A stretch of 64,000 nucleotides of DNA from Magnetococcus marinus MC-1 (GTDB lineage Bacteria > Pseudomonadota > Magnetococcia > Magnetococcales > Magnetococcaceae): contig NC_008576.1 in assembly GCF_000014865.1 (NCBI RefSeq), positions 62,001 through 126,000 on the forward strand, read 5' to 3'. The notes beneath the pieces are model-generated. The model was not told where the DNA came from. It ran no database searches and saw nothing but the letters and a program-made list of their open reading frames with translations. Made by a program: the position numbers and the translations under genes. Below, piece by piece: positions 7,824 to 16,783 of this stretch (the first letter of the stretch is position 1; every line of letters starts with the position of its first letter).

Positions 7824-7885
7824 CGCACCAGGGACGGTGCGTTTAAGAGATGGATCCCTCATGGATCTGTCACCACCAAGGAGAA
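7824..7885 (+). promoter_or_regulatory. F5 leader with GGA hexaloop hairpin
   Basis: CGCACC-AGGGAC-GGUGCG (7824-7841) has the same AGGGAC hexaloop as the F4 leader but an unrelated stem. It is followed by GAUCC-CUCAU-GGAUC (7853-7867) and the ribosome binding site CCAAGGAGAAG. Confidence 0.62.
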
Positions 7886-7891
7886 GTTGTC

Positions 7892-8707
7892 ATGGCTCTG
7901 TATGTTAACACCAATGTTGCTTCACTCAATGCTCAGCGCAAACTGAACAATAGCACCAATGCCCTTAGCAAGACCTATGAGCGTCTCTCTTCAGGGTTTC
8001 GTATCAATAGCGCCGCCGATGATGCCGCCGGTTTGACCGTCTCCACCCGGATGACGGCGCAGATCCGCGGCTTAAATCAGGCAGCCCGTAATGCCAATGA
8101 CGGTATCTCTCTGGTGCAGGTGAGTGAGGGTGCGCTGGCCGAAACCGAAGCAGCCTTACAGCGTATGCGTGAACTGGCCGTGCAAGCCGCCAGTGGTACC
8201 TATACCAACACCGACCGTTCTGACCTGAATGATGAACTGACGCAGTTGGTTTCAGAGATCACCCGTATTGCCACAGAGACCAAGTTTAACGGCATGGTCA
8301 CGCTTTCTGCGACCCAGACTTTTGACATTCAGGTGGGTGCGGATGCGGGTCAAAAGATCACCATCAATACCACCGCAGCGGGTGCTTCGGCCCTGGGTGT
8401 GACGGCGGCCAGCATCACCTCGGCGGGTTTGGCCAGTGCGGCCATTACCAAGATTGACGCCGCCATTGCCAGCGTATCGGATATGCGCTCGGTGCTGGGT
8501 GCTCAGCAGAACCGTCTGGAGGCAGCCATTGCCAACTTGACCAACGTCTCCGAGCGTACCCAAGCGGCCCGTTCGCGGATTATGGATGCGGATATTGCCC
8601 AGGAGACCGCGGCGCTGACCCGGAATGCCATTCTGCAACAGGCCGGAACCGCCATTTTGGCGCAGGCCAACCAGCAGCCCCAGCTTGCGCTGAGTCTGCT
8701 TGGCTAA
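7892..8707 (+). CDS. fliC: Flagellin F5
   Basis: A 271-residue canonical flagellin, the middle copy of the F4-F6 triplet. The start ATG (7892) follows AAGGAGAAGTTGTC; the in-frame ATG at 7850 lies in the leader hairpin and is not favoured. The protein is identical to F6 apart from RINS against RING near residue 45, and its DNA differs from F4 and F6 by only a few bases. With three near-identical copies, gene dosage of one subunit type is high. Confidence 0.96.
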   Translation: MALYVNTNVASLNAQRKLNNSTNALSKTYERLSSGFRINSAADDAAGLTVSTRMTAQIRGLNQAARNANDGISLVQVSEGALAETEAALQRMRELAVQAASGTYTNTDRSDLNDELTQLVSEITRIATETKFNGMVTLSATQTFDIQVGADAGQKITINTTAAGASALGVTAASITSAGLASAAITKIDAAIASVSDMRSVLGAQQNRLEAAIANLTNVSERTQAARSRIMDADIAQETAALTRNAILQQAGTAILAQANQQPQLALSLLG

Positions 8708-8842
8708 GGTTAAACCCATTCCCACCCCCAAGTTGGGGGTGGGAACCCCTTCCCAAGCCTGCGCGACAGGTGGGTTTGGGAAGGGGTTCCCGAAATAAGG
8801 GAGCCCGGAGGTCGGACCCGCCGCCTGAAAAGAGGGGTTCTT

Positions 8843-8904
8843 CGCACCAGGGACGGTGCGTTTAAGAGATGGATCCCTCATGGATCTGTCACCACCAAGG
8901 AGAA
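8843..8904 (+). promoter_or_regulatory. F6 leader with GGA hexaloop hairpin
   Basis: Exact copy of the F5 leader: CGCACC-AGGGAC-GGUGCG at 8843-8860, the GAUCC/GGAUC hairpin at 8872-8886 and the ribosome binding site AAGGAGAAG before the ATG at 8911. Confidence 0.62.
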
Positions 8905-8910
8905 GTTGTC

Positions 8911-9726
8911 ATGGCTCTGTATGTTAACACCAATGTTGCTTCACTCAATGCTCAGCGCAAACTGAACAATAGCACCAATGCCCTTAGCAAGACCTATGAG
9001 CGTCTCTCTTCAGGGTTTCGTATTAACGGCGCCGCCGATGATGCCGCCGGTTTGACCGTCTCCACCCGGATGACGGCGCAGATCCGCGGCTTAAATCAGG
9101 CAGCCCGTAATGCCAATGACGGTATCTCTCTGGTGCAGGTGAGTGAGGGTGCGCTGGCCGAAACCGAAGCAGCCTTACAGCGTATGCGTGAACTGGCCGT
9201 GCAAGCCGCCAGTGGTACCTATACCAACACCGACCGTTCTGACCTGAATGATGAACTGACGCAGTTGGTTTCAGAGATCACCCGTATTGCCACAGAGACC
9301 AAGTTTAACGGCATGGTCACGCTTTCTGCGACCCAGACTTTTGACATTCAGGTGGGTGCGGATGCGGGTCAAAAGATCACCATCAATACCACCGCAGCGG
9401 GTGCCTCGGCCCTGGGTGTGACGGCGGCCAGCATCACCTCGGCGGGTTTGGCCAGTGCGGCCATTACCAAGATTGACGCCGCCATTGCCAGCGTATCGGA
9501 TATGCGCTCGGTGCTGGGTGCTCAGCAGAACCGTCTGGAGGCAGCCATTGCCAACCTGACCAACGTCTCCGAGCGTACCCAAGCGGCCCGTTCGCGGATT
9601 ATGGATGCGGATATTGCCCAGGAGACCGCGGCACTGACCCGGAATGCCATCCTGCAACAGGCCGGAACCGCCATTTTGGCGCAGGCCAACCAGCAGCCCC
9701 AGCTTGCGCTGAGTCTGCTTGGCTAA
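8911..9726 (+). CDS. fliC: Flagellin F6
   Basis: A 271-residue canonical flagellin, third copy of the triplet. Near residue 45 it reads RINGAADD. The codons there (ATTAACGGC) resemble those of F7/F8 (ATTAATGGG) rather than F4/F5 (ATCAATAGC), which suggests a short gene-conversion tract between subgroups. Downstream the spacer is unlike those after F4 and F5: it carries GGA hairpins and a 42-bp tandem repeat. Confidence 0.96.
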   Translation: MALYVNTNVASLNAQRKLNNSTNALSKTYERLSSGFRINGAADDAAGLTVSTRMTAQIRGLNQAARNANDGISLVQVSEGALAETEAALQRMRELAVQAASGTYTNTDRSDLNDELTQLVSEITRIATETKFNGMVTLSATQTFDIQVGADAGQKITINTTAAGASALGVTAASITSAGLASAAITKIDAAIASVSDMRSVLGAQQNRLEAAIANLTNVSERTQAARSRIMDADIAQETAALTRNAILQQAGTAILAQANQQPQLALSLLG

Positions 9727-9780
9727 GGAATGCACCTGTCAAGGTGCGACCGAAATCAGGGGGATGAGCTCCCCTGATCA

Positions 9781-9846
9781 CCCTTGGTGGACAAGGGGCC
9801 ATGACCGTGTGGGCGGTGGCGAAGGGGTATTGATCTTCGCCACCGC
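9781..9846 (+). other. Two hairpins downstream of F6, one with a GGA loop
   Basis: CCCUUG-GUGGA-CAAGGG (9781-9797) is a perfect 6-bp stem with a GGA-containing pentaloop. It is followed by a perfect 12-bp stem, GCGGTGGCGAAG (9813-9824) with CTTCGCCACCGC (9835-9846), and a 10-nt loop. No T-run follows the second, so it is at best a weak terminator. Confidence 0.55.
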
Positions 9847-9900
9847 ACCTCACCGGGTTCAGGTAGATCATGCAGGAGAGGGGAAAGAGGTCCAAAAAGG

Positions 9901-10089
9901 GCCAGCCAAGGGGGTAAACCGCTGATTGAGAGAGGCCAAGTTGCCAGCCAAGGGGGTAAACCGCTGATTGAGAGAGGCCAAGTTGCCAGCCAAGGGGGTA
10001 AACCGCTGATTGAGAGAGGCCAAGTTGCCAGCCAAGGGGGTAAACCGCTGATTGAGAGAGGCCAAGTTGCCAGCCAAGGGGGTAAACCG
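9901..10089. repeat. 42-bp tandem repeat, four full copies and a partial
   Basis: Copies start at 9901, 9943, 9985 and 10027; a partial copy runs 10069-10089. They are virtually identical and directly abut, so there are no spacers. Because 42 is a multiple of three, the minus strand reads through as a 14-residue repeat (RFTPLAGNLASLNQ). I see no ribosome binding site or domain there and treat it as non-coding. It lies between F6 and F7 where the spacer is longest. Confidence 0.9.
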
Positions 10090-10109
10090 ATTTTCGAGAG
10101 GTTCTGGAA

Positions 10110-10128
10110 TTGGGCAGAGGGCGTGCGC
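10110..10128 (+). promoter_or_regulatory. Possible sigma-54-like element upstream of F7
   Basis: ATTGGGCAGAGGGCGTGCG has GG (10113-10114) and GC (10125-10126) separated by 10 nt and a GGGCA upstream box like the pair before F1. The -12 side is GTGC. It lies about 275 bp before the F7 start. The match is modest. Confidence 0.3.
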
Positions 10129-10287
10129 GCCTCTAAGTTGGAGATCGGGGCAGGTGAGTAGTGTCGACATTTATTAAAATATTCAGCGTGCCCATGCGCA
10201 AATAGTGATGATATTAGGGTGTTTCATCCACTTTTGAGTATTAAAGGGAACAGTGAGGATGTCTGTTTAGGACGATTGCCTGACAAC

Positions 10288-10393
10288 GGGTTTGGGCCAA
10301 CCCATTCGCAAAAAATGAGGGTCCACCACTCCATGGAAGGAGAGGTAACAAGGAGAGGGTACCGACATTGCGTTGGTATCACGATAACAGGAG
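10288..10393 (+). promoter_or_regulatory. F7 leader: three conserved hairpins
   Basis: Hairpin I is GGGUU-UGGGCC-AACCC (10288-10303). Hairpin II is CUCC-AUGGAA-GGAG (10329-10342), extendable by CC/GG after an A-A mismatch. Hairpin III is GGUACCGAC-AUUGC-GUUGGUAUC (10358-10380), nine pairs including GU pairs. The ribosome binding site (ACAGGAG, itself an ANGGA match) follows, and the ATG is at 10401. Confidence 0.65.
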
Positions 10394-10400
10394 AAGTGCC

Positions 10401-11216
10401 ATGTCCATGTCCATCATAACCAATGTTGCGTCACTACAAGCGCAGCGCAAGCTATCCGGTACCACCAACGCTCTGAGTCAGACCTATGAGCGGCTCTCTT
10501 CGGGGCTGCGTATTAATGGGGCTGCGGACGATGCCGCCGGTTTGACAATCTCCACCCGCATGACCGCTCAGATCCGTGGTTTGAACCAAGCTTCCCGCAA
10601 TGCCAACGATGGGATCTCTTTGGTACAGGTGACGGAGGGTGCGCTTCAGGAGACCGAAGCGGCCTTGCAACGTATGCGTGAACTGGCGGTGCAAGCCTCC
10701 AGCGCCACCTACACCAACACCGACCGTGCTGATCTGAATGATGAACTGACGCAGTTGGTTACAGAAATCACGCGGATTGCCACAGAGACCAAGTTTAACG
10801 GCATGGTGATGTTGTCGGCCACCCAGACCTATGACATTCAGGTGGGTGCGGATGCGGGTCAAAAGATCACCGTCAGTACCACCGCAGCGGGTGCCTCGGC
10901 CCTGGGTGTGACTGCGGCCAGCATCACCTCGGCGGGTCTGGCCAGTATCGCCATCGGTAAGATTGACGCCGCCATTGCCAGTGTATCGGATATGCGTTCG
11001 GTGCTGGGTTCGCAGCAGAACCGTTTGGAGGCGGCCATTGCCAACCTGGATAACGTCTCTGAGCGCACCCAAGCGGCCCGTTCGCGCATCATGGATGCAG
11101 ACATTGCCCAAGAGACGGCCAATCTGACCAAGCAGTCCATTTTGCAGCAGGCTGGGGCGGCGATGTTGGCACAGGCCAACCAGCAGCCACAGTTAATGTT
11201 GAGCCTGTTGCGTTAA
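10401..11216 (+). CDS. fliC: Flagellin F7
   Basis: A 271-residue flagellin with a slightly unusual start ([18 protein letters not shown]), lacking the common LYINTN. The D0/D1 core is intact ([51 protein letters not shown]) and ends in Arg like F8-F12. The start at 10401 is set by AACAGGAGAAGTGCC. The protein is identical to F8. The 3' half is shared at DNA level with F9-F12, a sign of gene conversion across the cluster. Confidence 0.96.
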   Translation: MSMSIITNVASLQAQRKLSGTTNALSQTYERLSSGLRINGAADDAAGLTISTRMTAQIRGLNQASRNANDGISLVQVTEGALQETEAALQRMRELAVQASSATYTNTDRADLNDELTQLVTEITRIATETKFNGMVMLSATQTYDIQVGADAGQKITVSTTAAGASALGVTAASITSAGLASIAIGKIDAAIASVSDMRSVLGSQQNRLEAAIANLDNVSERTQAARSRIMDADIAQETANLTKQSILQQAGAAMLAQANQQPQLMLSLLR

Positions 11217-11246
11217 CAAAAAGCGCGAGGGACATGGCGCGCATCG

Positions 11247-11271
11247 GTCGGGGGGAAGGATTCCCCCCGAC
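11247..11271 (+). other. GGA-triloop hairpin downstream of F7 (conserved in five flagellin spacers)
   Basis: GUCGGGGGGAA and UUCCCCCCGAC form an 11-bp stem closed by GGA. The same element follows F8 (12594-12618), F9 (13956-13980), F10 (15334-15358) and F11 (16784-16808), always about 30 nt after the stop codon. No T-run follows, so it is not a standard terminator. Confidence 0.6.
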
Positions 11272-11431
11272 TCTCCCTGCCAACAGGGGGGCTGTGTCGT
11301 TCTCCATAGAGGGTAAGGCATGTGATTGCTTTAAAGGCATGCCCTTCCCTTACTGCCGACGTTACACAAGGAGGTTTGCACGTTGTAAAAGAGACGCCGG
11401 GGCTATGGGAAACATGCCCATGGGGTGCGCC

Positions 11432-11740
11432 CTACTAGGAGGTAGCGGTGGCACATAACCGGGTTGTTGAGCACTTGGGTGTGCAGACAGCTTTTACAAC
11501 CCCGTCGGGAAACCACCAAAAGATGCGTTGAGGGAAGTGTCGATAGATCGGTTGCGGCAGGCGTGCTCACCGGTTGATGCATGTGGATAGGCTGTTTTCT
11601 ATTCACATGGCCGTGGCAAGGATTGCCACCATTCAGGGCTTGGGTCGGCCCACAGGCAAAAATGAAGGCCCACCACTCCATGGAAGGAGAGGTAACAAGG
11701 AGAGGGTACCGACATTGCGTTGGTATCACGATAACAGGAG
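11432..11740 (+). promoter_or_regulatory. F8 upstream GGA hairpins and leader
   Basis: Going downstream: CUAC-UAGGAG-GUAG (11432-11445), GUGGCA-AGGAU-UGCCAC (11613-11629), hairpin I GGGC-UUGGGUCG-GCCC (11636-11651), hairpin II CUCC-AUGGAA-GGAG (11676-11689) and hairpin III with arms 11705-11713 and 11719-11727 (as F7). The ribosome binding site ACAGGAG follows. The rest of 11217-11747 has no gene. Confidence 0.62.
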
Positions 11741-11747
11741 AAGTGCC

Positions 11748-12563
11748 ATGTCCATGTCCATCATAACCAATGTTGCGTCACTACAAGCGCAGCGCAAGCT
11801 ATCCGGTACCACCAACGCTCTGAGTCAGACCTATGAGCGGCTCTCTTCGGGGCTGCGTATTAATGGGGCTGCGGACGATGCCGCCGGTTTGACAATCTCC
11901 ACCCGCATGACCGCTCAGATCCGTGGTTTGAACCAAGCTTCCCGCAATGCCAACGATGGGATCTCTTTGGTGCAGGTGACGGAGGGTGCGCTTCAGGAGA
12001 CCGAAGCGGCCTTGCAACGTATGCGTGAACTGGCGGTGCAAGCCTCCAGCGCCACCTACACCAACACCGACCGTGCTGATCTGAATGATGAACTGACGCA
12101 GTTGGTTACAGAAATCACGCGGATTGCCACAGAGACCAAGTTTAACGGCATGGTGATGTTGTCGGCCACCCAGACCTATGACATTCAGGTGGGTGCGGAT
12201 GCGGGTCAAAAGATCACCGTCAGTACCACCGCAGCGGGTGCCTCGGCCCTGGGTGTGACTGCGGCCAGCATCACCTCGGCGGGTCTGGCCAGTATCGCCA
12301 TCGGTAAGATTGACGCCGCCATTGCCAGTGTATCGGATATGCGTTCGGTGCTGGGTTCGCAGCAGAACCGTTTGGAGGCGGCCATTGCCAACCTGGATAA
12401 CGTCTCTGAGCGCACCCAAGCGGCCCGTTCGCGCATCATGGATGCAGACATTGCCCAAGAGACGGCCAATCTGACCAAGCAGTCCATTTTGCAGCAGGCT
12501 GGGGCGGCGATGTTGGCACAGGCCAACCAGCAGCCACAGTTAATGTTGAGCCTGTTGCGTTAA
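11748..12563 (+). CDS. fliC: Flagellin F8
   Basis: Second copy of the F7-F8 duplication; the 271-residue product is identical to F7. The start at 11748 follows AACAGGAGAAGTGCC. A longer in-frame ORF beginning at 11574 runs through the structured leader and is not credible. Having two identical genes with near-identical leaders means both are subject to the same control. Confidence 0.96.
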   Translation: MSMSIITNVASLQAQRKLSGTTNALSQTYERLSSGLRINGAADDAAGLTISTRMTAQIRGLNQASRNANDGISLVQVTEGALQETEAALQRMRELAVQASSATYTNTDRADLNDELTQLVTEITRIATETKFNGMVMLSATQTYDIQVGADAGQKITVSTTAAGASALGVTAASITSAGLASIAIGKIDAAIASVSDMRSVLGSQQNRLEAAIANLDNVSERTQAARSRIMDADIAQETANLTKQSILQQAGAAMLAQANQQPQLMLSLLR

Positions 12564-12593
12564 CAAAAAGCGCGAGGGACATGGCGCGCATCG

Positions 12594-13100
12594 GTCGGGG
12601 GGAAGGATTCCCCCCGACTCTCCCTGCCAACAGGGGGGCTGTGTCGTTCTCCATAGAGGGTAAGGCATGTGATTGCTTTAAAGGCATGCCCTTCCCTTAC
12701 TGCCGACGTTACACAAGGAGGTTTGCACGTTGTAGAAGAGACGCCGGGGCTATGGGAAACATGCCCATGGGGTGCGCCCTACTAGGAGGTAGCGGTGGCA
12801 CATAACCGGGTTGTTGAGCACTTGGGTGTGCAGACAGCTTTTACAACCCCGTCGGGAAACCACCAAAAGATGCGTTGAGGGAAGTGTCGATAGATCGGTT
12901 GCGGCAGGCGTGCTCACCGGTTGATGCATGTGGATAGGCTGTTTTCTATTCACATGGCCGTGGCAAGGATTGCCACCGAGCAGGGCTTGGGTCGGCCTAG
13001 ACGTATTATAAAGATGGCTCAACACCCCATGGAAGGGGAAAGCACAAGGAGAAGAGATAAGAAAAAAGGTGCTGAGAACGAAGTCAGCACTCAGGAACAG
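12594..13100 (+). promoter_or_regulatory. F9 upstream GGA hairpins and leader
   Basis: 12594-12618 is the GGA-triloop hairpin. CUAC-UAGGAG-GUAG (12779-12792) and GUGGCA-AGGAU-UGCCAC (12960-12976) are copies of those before F8. The leader has hairpin I GGGC-UUGGGUCG-GCCU (12983-12998), hairpin II CCCC-AUGGAA-GGGG (13025-13038) and hairpin III GUGCUGA-GAACGAAG-UCAGCAC (13069-13090). Arms of II and III differ from F7/F8 but stay paired. Confidence 0.65.
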
Positions 13101-13110
13101 GAGAAATGCC

Positions 13111-13926
13111 ATGTCATTGTATATTAATACGAATATCGCATCATCTAATGCTCAGCGTCAGTTGTTGAAGAGCACCAATGCTTTGGGTAAGACCTATGAG
13201 CGCCTCTCATCGGGACTGCGCATTAATAGTGCTGCGGACGATGCCGCCGGTTTGACCGTTTCTTCTCGCATGACTGCGCAGATCCGTGGTTTGAACCAGT
13301 CGGCCCGCAATGCCAACGATGGCATCTCTTTGGTGCAGGTGGCCGAGGGTGCGTTGGCCGAGACCGAGGCGGCCTTGCAGCGCATGCGTGAGCTGGCGGT
13401 GCAGGCGGCCAGTGGTTCTTATACCAATACCGACCGTTCTGACCTGAATGATGAGGTCACGCAGCTTGTTTCGGAGATCACCCGTATCTCCACGGACACC
13501 AAGTTTAATGGGGTGTCGTTGATGAGCAGCAACCAGACCTTCGATATTCAGGTGGGTGCGGATGCGGGTCAAAAGATCACCGTCAGTACCACCGCAGCGG
13601 GTGCCTCGGCGCTGGGTGTGACCACCGCCAGCATCACCTCGGCGGGTTTGGCCAGTATCGCCATTGGTAAGATTGACGCCGCCATTGCCAGTGTATCGGA
13701 TATGCGTTCGGTGCTGGGTGCGCAGCAGAATCGTCTGGAAGCGGCCATTACCAACCTGAGCAATGTTTCTGAGCGCACCCAAGCGGCCCGTTCACGCATC
13801 ATGGATGCAGACATTGCCCAAGAGACGGCCAATCTAACCAAGCAGTCCATTTTGCAGCAGGCTGGGGCGGCGATGTTGGCGCAGGCCAATCAGCAGCCTC
13901 AGTTAATGTTGAGCCTGTTGCGTTAA
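13111..13926 (+). CDS. fliC: Flagellin F9
   Basis: A 271-residue canonical flagellin ([72 protein letters not shown]). The start at 13111 follows AACAGGAGAAATGCC. Its central part (VSLMSSNQTF) groups it with F11 and F12, whereas its 3' half at DNA level matches F7/F8, so it is a mosaic. The N-terminal SSNAQRQL is shared with F11/F12. Confidence 0.96.
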   Translation: MSLYINTNIASSNAQRQLLKSTNALGKTYERLSSGLRINSAADDAAGLTVSSRMTAQIRGLNQSARNANDGISLVQVAEGALAETEAALQRMRELAVQAASGSYTNTDRSDLNDEVTQLVSEITRISTDTKFNGVSLMSSNQTFDIQVGADAGQKITVSTTAAGASALGVTTASITSAGLASIAIGKIDAAIASVSDMRSVLGAQQNRLEAAITNLSNVSERTQAARSRIMDADIAQETANLTKQSILQQAGAAMLAQANQQPQLMLSLLR

Positions 13927-13955
13927 AAAAAGCGCGAGCGACATGGCGTGCATCG

Positions 13956-14433
13956 GTCGGGGGGAAGGATTCCCCCCGGCTCTCCTTAACCAAACAGGGA
14001 GAGCCGGGCCGTTGCGGTAAGTCGTGCGCATGCCTATGGGTGAAAATTAAAGATACCGACACCGCGACACAGGCAAGTTTTGGATAGCTGAAGGCATCCC
14101 GGTCAGGTGGAGATGGTATGCCCGATGGCGCATAGCCTCAAGGAAGGGGCGGGACTTTGGAGGACCGCATATGACTGGGTCGATGCGTGTGGGGTCCATA
14201 GCGGAAGGGGTGCGGATGACCGGGGTGAACACCCCCGTGAGAGAGCCCACGGCAGAGGTGCCAACGCAGATTGAATGGACCGGTCACGGCGAGGGTGACG
14301 ACCGTGATCGAGAGACACGTGTACCTTGGGGTAGGGCGGCTCTTTATAAAGTCCGCAGTAGGGATCGTTATGGTATAGGGCTTGGGTCGGAGCGTGGTCA
14401 GGATCGTTGGCCCATGACACCTTGGAAGGAAGG
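13956..14433 (+). promoter_or_regulatory. Spacer and degenerate leader of F10
   Basis: The GGA-triloop hairpin is at 13956-13980. A weak version of hairpin II, CCUU-GGAAGG-AAGG, lies at 14420-14433. Hairpin I is broken (GGGCTTGGGTCGG continues as AGCGTGG, about 14379) and hairpin III is missing. TTAGGAGAA (about 14448) looks like the usual ribosome binding site but is some 35 nt from the flagellin start. No gene is seen in 13927-14488. Confidence 0.45.
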
Positions 14434-14488
14434 CTTATTAGGAGAAAATAGCGACAGTGAGTCTCAGCGCATGAGCCGAGCATTTACG

Positions 14489-15304
14489 ATGTTTATGTAT
14501 CTCAATGCCTATCGTGCGACGGATCGTCTCCAGCGCAAGCTGAAAAGCAGTAGCCAAGAGCTTGGTAAAGCCTATGTGCGGCTTGCGTCAGGGTACCGTA
14601 TCAATGGTGCCTCTGACGATGCCGCCGGTTTGGCGGTCTCCACCCGTATGACCGCACAAATTCGTGGTTTAAACCAATCGGCCCGCAATGCCAATGATGG
14701 CATCTCGCTGGTGCAGGTGGCCGAGGGTGCGTTGGTGGAGACCGAGGCGGCTTTGCAGCGCATGCGTGAGTTGGCGGTGCAGGCGGTCAGTGGGACTTAT
14801 ACCGACAGCGACCGTTCTGACCTGAATGATGAGGTCAGTGCGTTGATTTCGGAGATTACCCGCATCTCCACCCAGACCACGTTTAACGGTGCGGTGCTGA
14901 TGAGCAGCACCATGACCTTTGACATTCAAGTGGGTGCCGATGTGGGGCAAAAGATCACCGTGAGTACCGCCGCCGCAGGTGCCTCGGCGCTGGGTGTGAA
15001 CACGACCAGCATCACTTCGGTGGGTCTGGCGAGTGTTGCGATTACCAAGATTGATGCGGCCATTGCCCGTGTATCGGATATGCGTGCCGTGCTGGGTGTT
15101 CAGCAGAACCGTTTAGAGGCGGCTGTCCACAACCTAAGCAGCCTCTGTGCGCATACCGAGGTGGCCCGCGGGCGCATCATGGATGTCGATATGGCTCAGG
15201 AGACGGCCAATCTGACCAAGCAGTCTATTTTGCAGCAGACCGGGGCCGCCATGTTGGCACAGGCCAATCAGCAGCCGCAGTTATTGTTGGGTTTGTTGCG
15301 TTAA
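14489..15304 (+). CDS. Flagellin F10, diverged start
   Basis: A 271-residue flagellin if started at 14489 (MFMYLNAYRATDRLQRKL), which aligns residue for residue with F9 and gives the standard 816-bp gene. The D0 start is altered: TNIASSNAQ has become AYRATDRLQ. Near the C-terminus [15 protein letters not shown] is now CAHTEVARGRIMDVD, with a Cys. The middle and end are normal (AADDAAGL-type [30 protein letters not shown]). No good ribosome binding site is at the right distance; an in-frame ATG at 14471 is possible. It may be weakly translated or decaying. Confidence 0.8.
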   Translation: MFMYLNAYRATDRLQRKLKSSSQELGKAYVRLASGYRINGASDDAAGLAVSTRMTAQIRGLNQSARNANDGISLVQVAEGALVETEAALQRMRELAVQAVSGTYTDSDRSDLNDEVSALISEITRISTQTTFNGAVLMSSTMTFDIQVGADVGQKITVSTAAAGASALGVNTTSITSVGLASVAITKIDAAIARVSDMRAVLGVQQNRLEAAVHNLSSLCAHTEVARGRIMDVDMAQETANLTKQSILQQTGAAMLAQANQQPQLLLGLLR

Positions 15305-15333
15305 GAGGTGCGTTAGTGACATGGCGCGCATCG

Positions 15334-15930
15334 GTCGGGGGGAAGGATTCCCCCCGGCTCTCCTTACCGAGCAGGGGGTGCCATGTTGCTCCACGTAGGT
15401 ACAGGTGGTGTTCCTGATACTTGGAACACCACCCCTACCGCCGACGTTACACAAGGAGGTTTTCAGGTTGCAGCAAGACACACCGGTCAAGTGTAAACGT
15501 ATGCCCATTGACATGGCCCCATGGAGGGGGTTGGTCGGGGAGAGATCCCAAACCGGTCAGTTGGCATAGCCCCATGGAGGGGGCAGTGGTCTATGGAGGG
15601 ATCATTCATGGCCGGGTCGATGTGTGTGGTGTCCGCAGCAGGAGGCATGCGGGCGGCAAATGTGTGCAACCCCGTCGGAGAACCACCAAAGATGCATTGG
15701 AGGCATTCGGGTTGATTGGTAACGGCAGTATGGCTGTCTGTACCAGTAGCGTGCATGGGGTAGAGCCTGTTGTCTCTACGATATGCTTATGGCAGGGATT
15801 GCCATTGTGCAAGGCTTGGGTCGGCCTAGGTTTACTTAAAAGATGGCTCAACACCCCATGGAAGGGGACATCACAAGGAGAGGATATAAGCAAAAAGGTA
15901 CAGACACGAAGTCGGTACTAAGCGACAGGA
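15334..15930 (+). promoter_or_regulatory. F11 upstream GGA hairpins and leader
   Basis: 15334-15358 is the GGA-triloop hairpin. Then come GCCCC-AUGGAG-GGGGU (15516-15531), GCCCC-AUGGAG-GGGGC (15569-15584), GGUCU-AUGGAG-GGAUC (15588-15603) and AUGGCA-GGGAU-UGCCAU (15789-15805). The leader has hairpin I AGGC-UUGGGUCG-GCCU (15812-15827), hairpin II CCCC-AUGGAA-GGGG (15854-15867) and hairpin III GUACAGAC-ACGAA-GUCGGUAC (15898-15918, one A-G mismatch). An inverted repeat GGTGGTGTTCC/GGAACACCACC lies near 15407-15436. Confidence 0.65.
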
Positions 15931-15938
15931 GAAGTTCC

Positions 15939-16754
15939 ATGTCTATGTATATCAATACAAATGTTGCATCAAGCAATGCCCAACGACAGCTGTCGAAAAG
16001 CACCAATGCACTTGCTACGACTTTTGAGCGTCTCTCATCAGGGCTGCGCATTAACAGTGCTTCGGACGATGCTGCCGGTTTGACGGTCTCCACCCGTATG
16101 ACCGCACAGATCCGTGGTTTGAACCAATCGGCCCGCAATGCCAACGATGGGATCTCCATGGTGCAGGTGGCTGAGGGTGCGTTGGCTGAAACCGAAGATG
16201 CTTTGCAACGCATGCGTGAACTGGCGGTGCAGGCAGCCAGTGGCTCCTATAACAACACGGATCGTTCCGATTTGAATGATGAGGTCACGCAGCTCGTTAC
16301 GGAGATCACCCGTATCTCCACGGACACCAAGTTTAATGGGGTGTCGTTGATGAGCAGCAACCAGACCTTCGATATTCAAGTGGGTGCCGATGTGGGTCAA
16401 AAGATCACTGTCAGCACCCAAGGTGCGGGTGCCTCGGCGCTGGGTGTGACCACCGCCAGCATCACCTCGGCGGGTTTGGCCAGCATCGCCATTGGTAAGA
16501 TTGATGCCGCCATTGCCAGCGTATCGGATATGCGCTCGGTGTTGGGTGCGCAGCAGAACCGTTTGGAGGCCGCCATTACCAACTTGGAGAACGTCTCTGA
16601 GCGCACCCAAGCGGCCCGTTCGCGCATCATGGATGCAGACATTGCCCAAGAGACGGCCAATCTGACCAAGCAGTCGATTTTGCAGCAAGCTGGCGCGGCG
16701 ATGTTGGCACAGGCTAACCAGCAGCCCCAGTTAATGTTGAGCTTGTTGCGTTAA
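15939..16754 (+). CDS. fliC: Flagellin F11
   Basis: A 271-residue canonical flagellin ([53 protein letters not shown]). The start at 15939 follows GACAGGAGAAGTTCC. It differs from F9 in TQGAGAS (against TTAAGAS) in the centre and TEDALQRM near residue 90. F11 and F12 share these central DNA blocks exactly over long stretches, another trace of gene conversion. Confidence 0.96.
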   Translation: MSMYINTNVASSNAQRQLSKSTNALATTFERLSSGLRINSASDDAAGLTVSTRMTAQIRGLNQSARNANDGISMVQVAEGALAETEDALQRMRELAVQAASGSYNNTDRSDLNDEVTQLVTEITRISTDTKFNGVSLMSSNQTFDIQVGADVGQKITVSTQGAGASALGVTTASITSAGLASIAIGKIDAAIASVSDMRSVLGAQQNRLEAAITNLENVSERTQAARSRIMDADIAQETANLTKQSILQQAGAAMLAQANQQPQLMLSLLR

Positions 16755-16783
16755 AGAAAGCGCGATTGACATGGCGCGCATCG

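Larger units (their letters stand above)
6873..9729 (+). repeat. Tandem triplication of a 1019-bp flagellin unit (F4-F6)
   Basis: The starts of F4, F5 and F6 lie at 6873, 7892 and 8911, exactly 1019 bp apart. Units 1 and 2 include both the gene and the 203-bp spacer after it, which is identical at 7689-7891 and 8708-8910. The third unit keeps the gene and diverges right after its stop. Differences are a few silent changes plus a small block in F6 (RINGAADD) that matches F7/F8. Confidence 0.92.
10318..12990 (+). repeat. Tandem duplication of a 1347-bp flagellin unit (F7-F8)
   Basis: F7 (10401) and F8 (11748) start exactly 1347 bp apart. Leader, gene and the first part of the downstream spacer are nearly identical in both units; differences are isolated bases (for example 10623 A against 11970 G). 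The encoded proteins are identical. The similarity ends near 12990, where the leader of F9 begins. Confidence 0.92.

Noticed and set aside
9901-10089. CRISPR array
   Set aside because: The repeats abut directly with no spacers and no cas genes are near.
9868-10170. Minus-strand ORF of 100 codons with a 14-residue repeat over the 42-bp tandem array
   Set aside because: No ribosome binding site or known domain; the repeat is simply in frame because 42 is divisible by three. It lies antisense in a flagellin spacer.
11613-11629. TGGCAAGGATTGCCA as a sigma-54 promoter
   Set aside because: GG and GC are 8 nt apart rather than 10, and the sequence is a perfect hairpin with a GGA loop that covaries between copies.
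14171-15304. F10 as a 377-residue protein with an N-terminal extension
   Set aside because: The extra 106 codons cover spacer and leader sequence, have no ribosome binding site, and no other flagellin here has such an extension.
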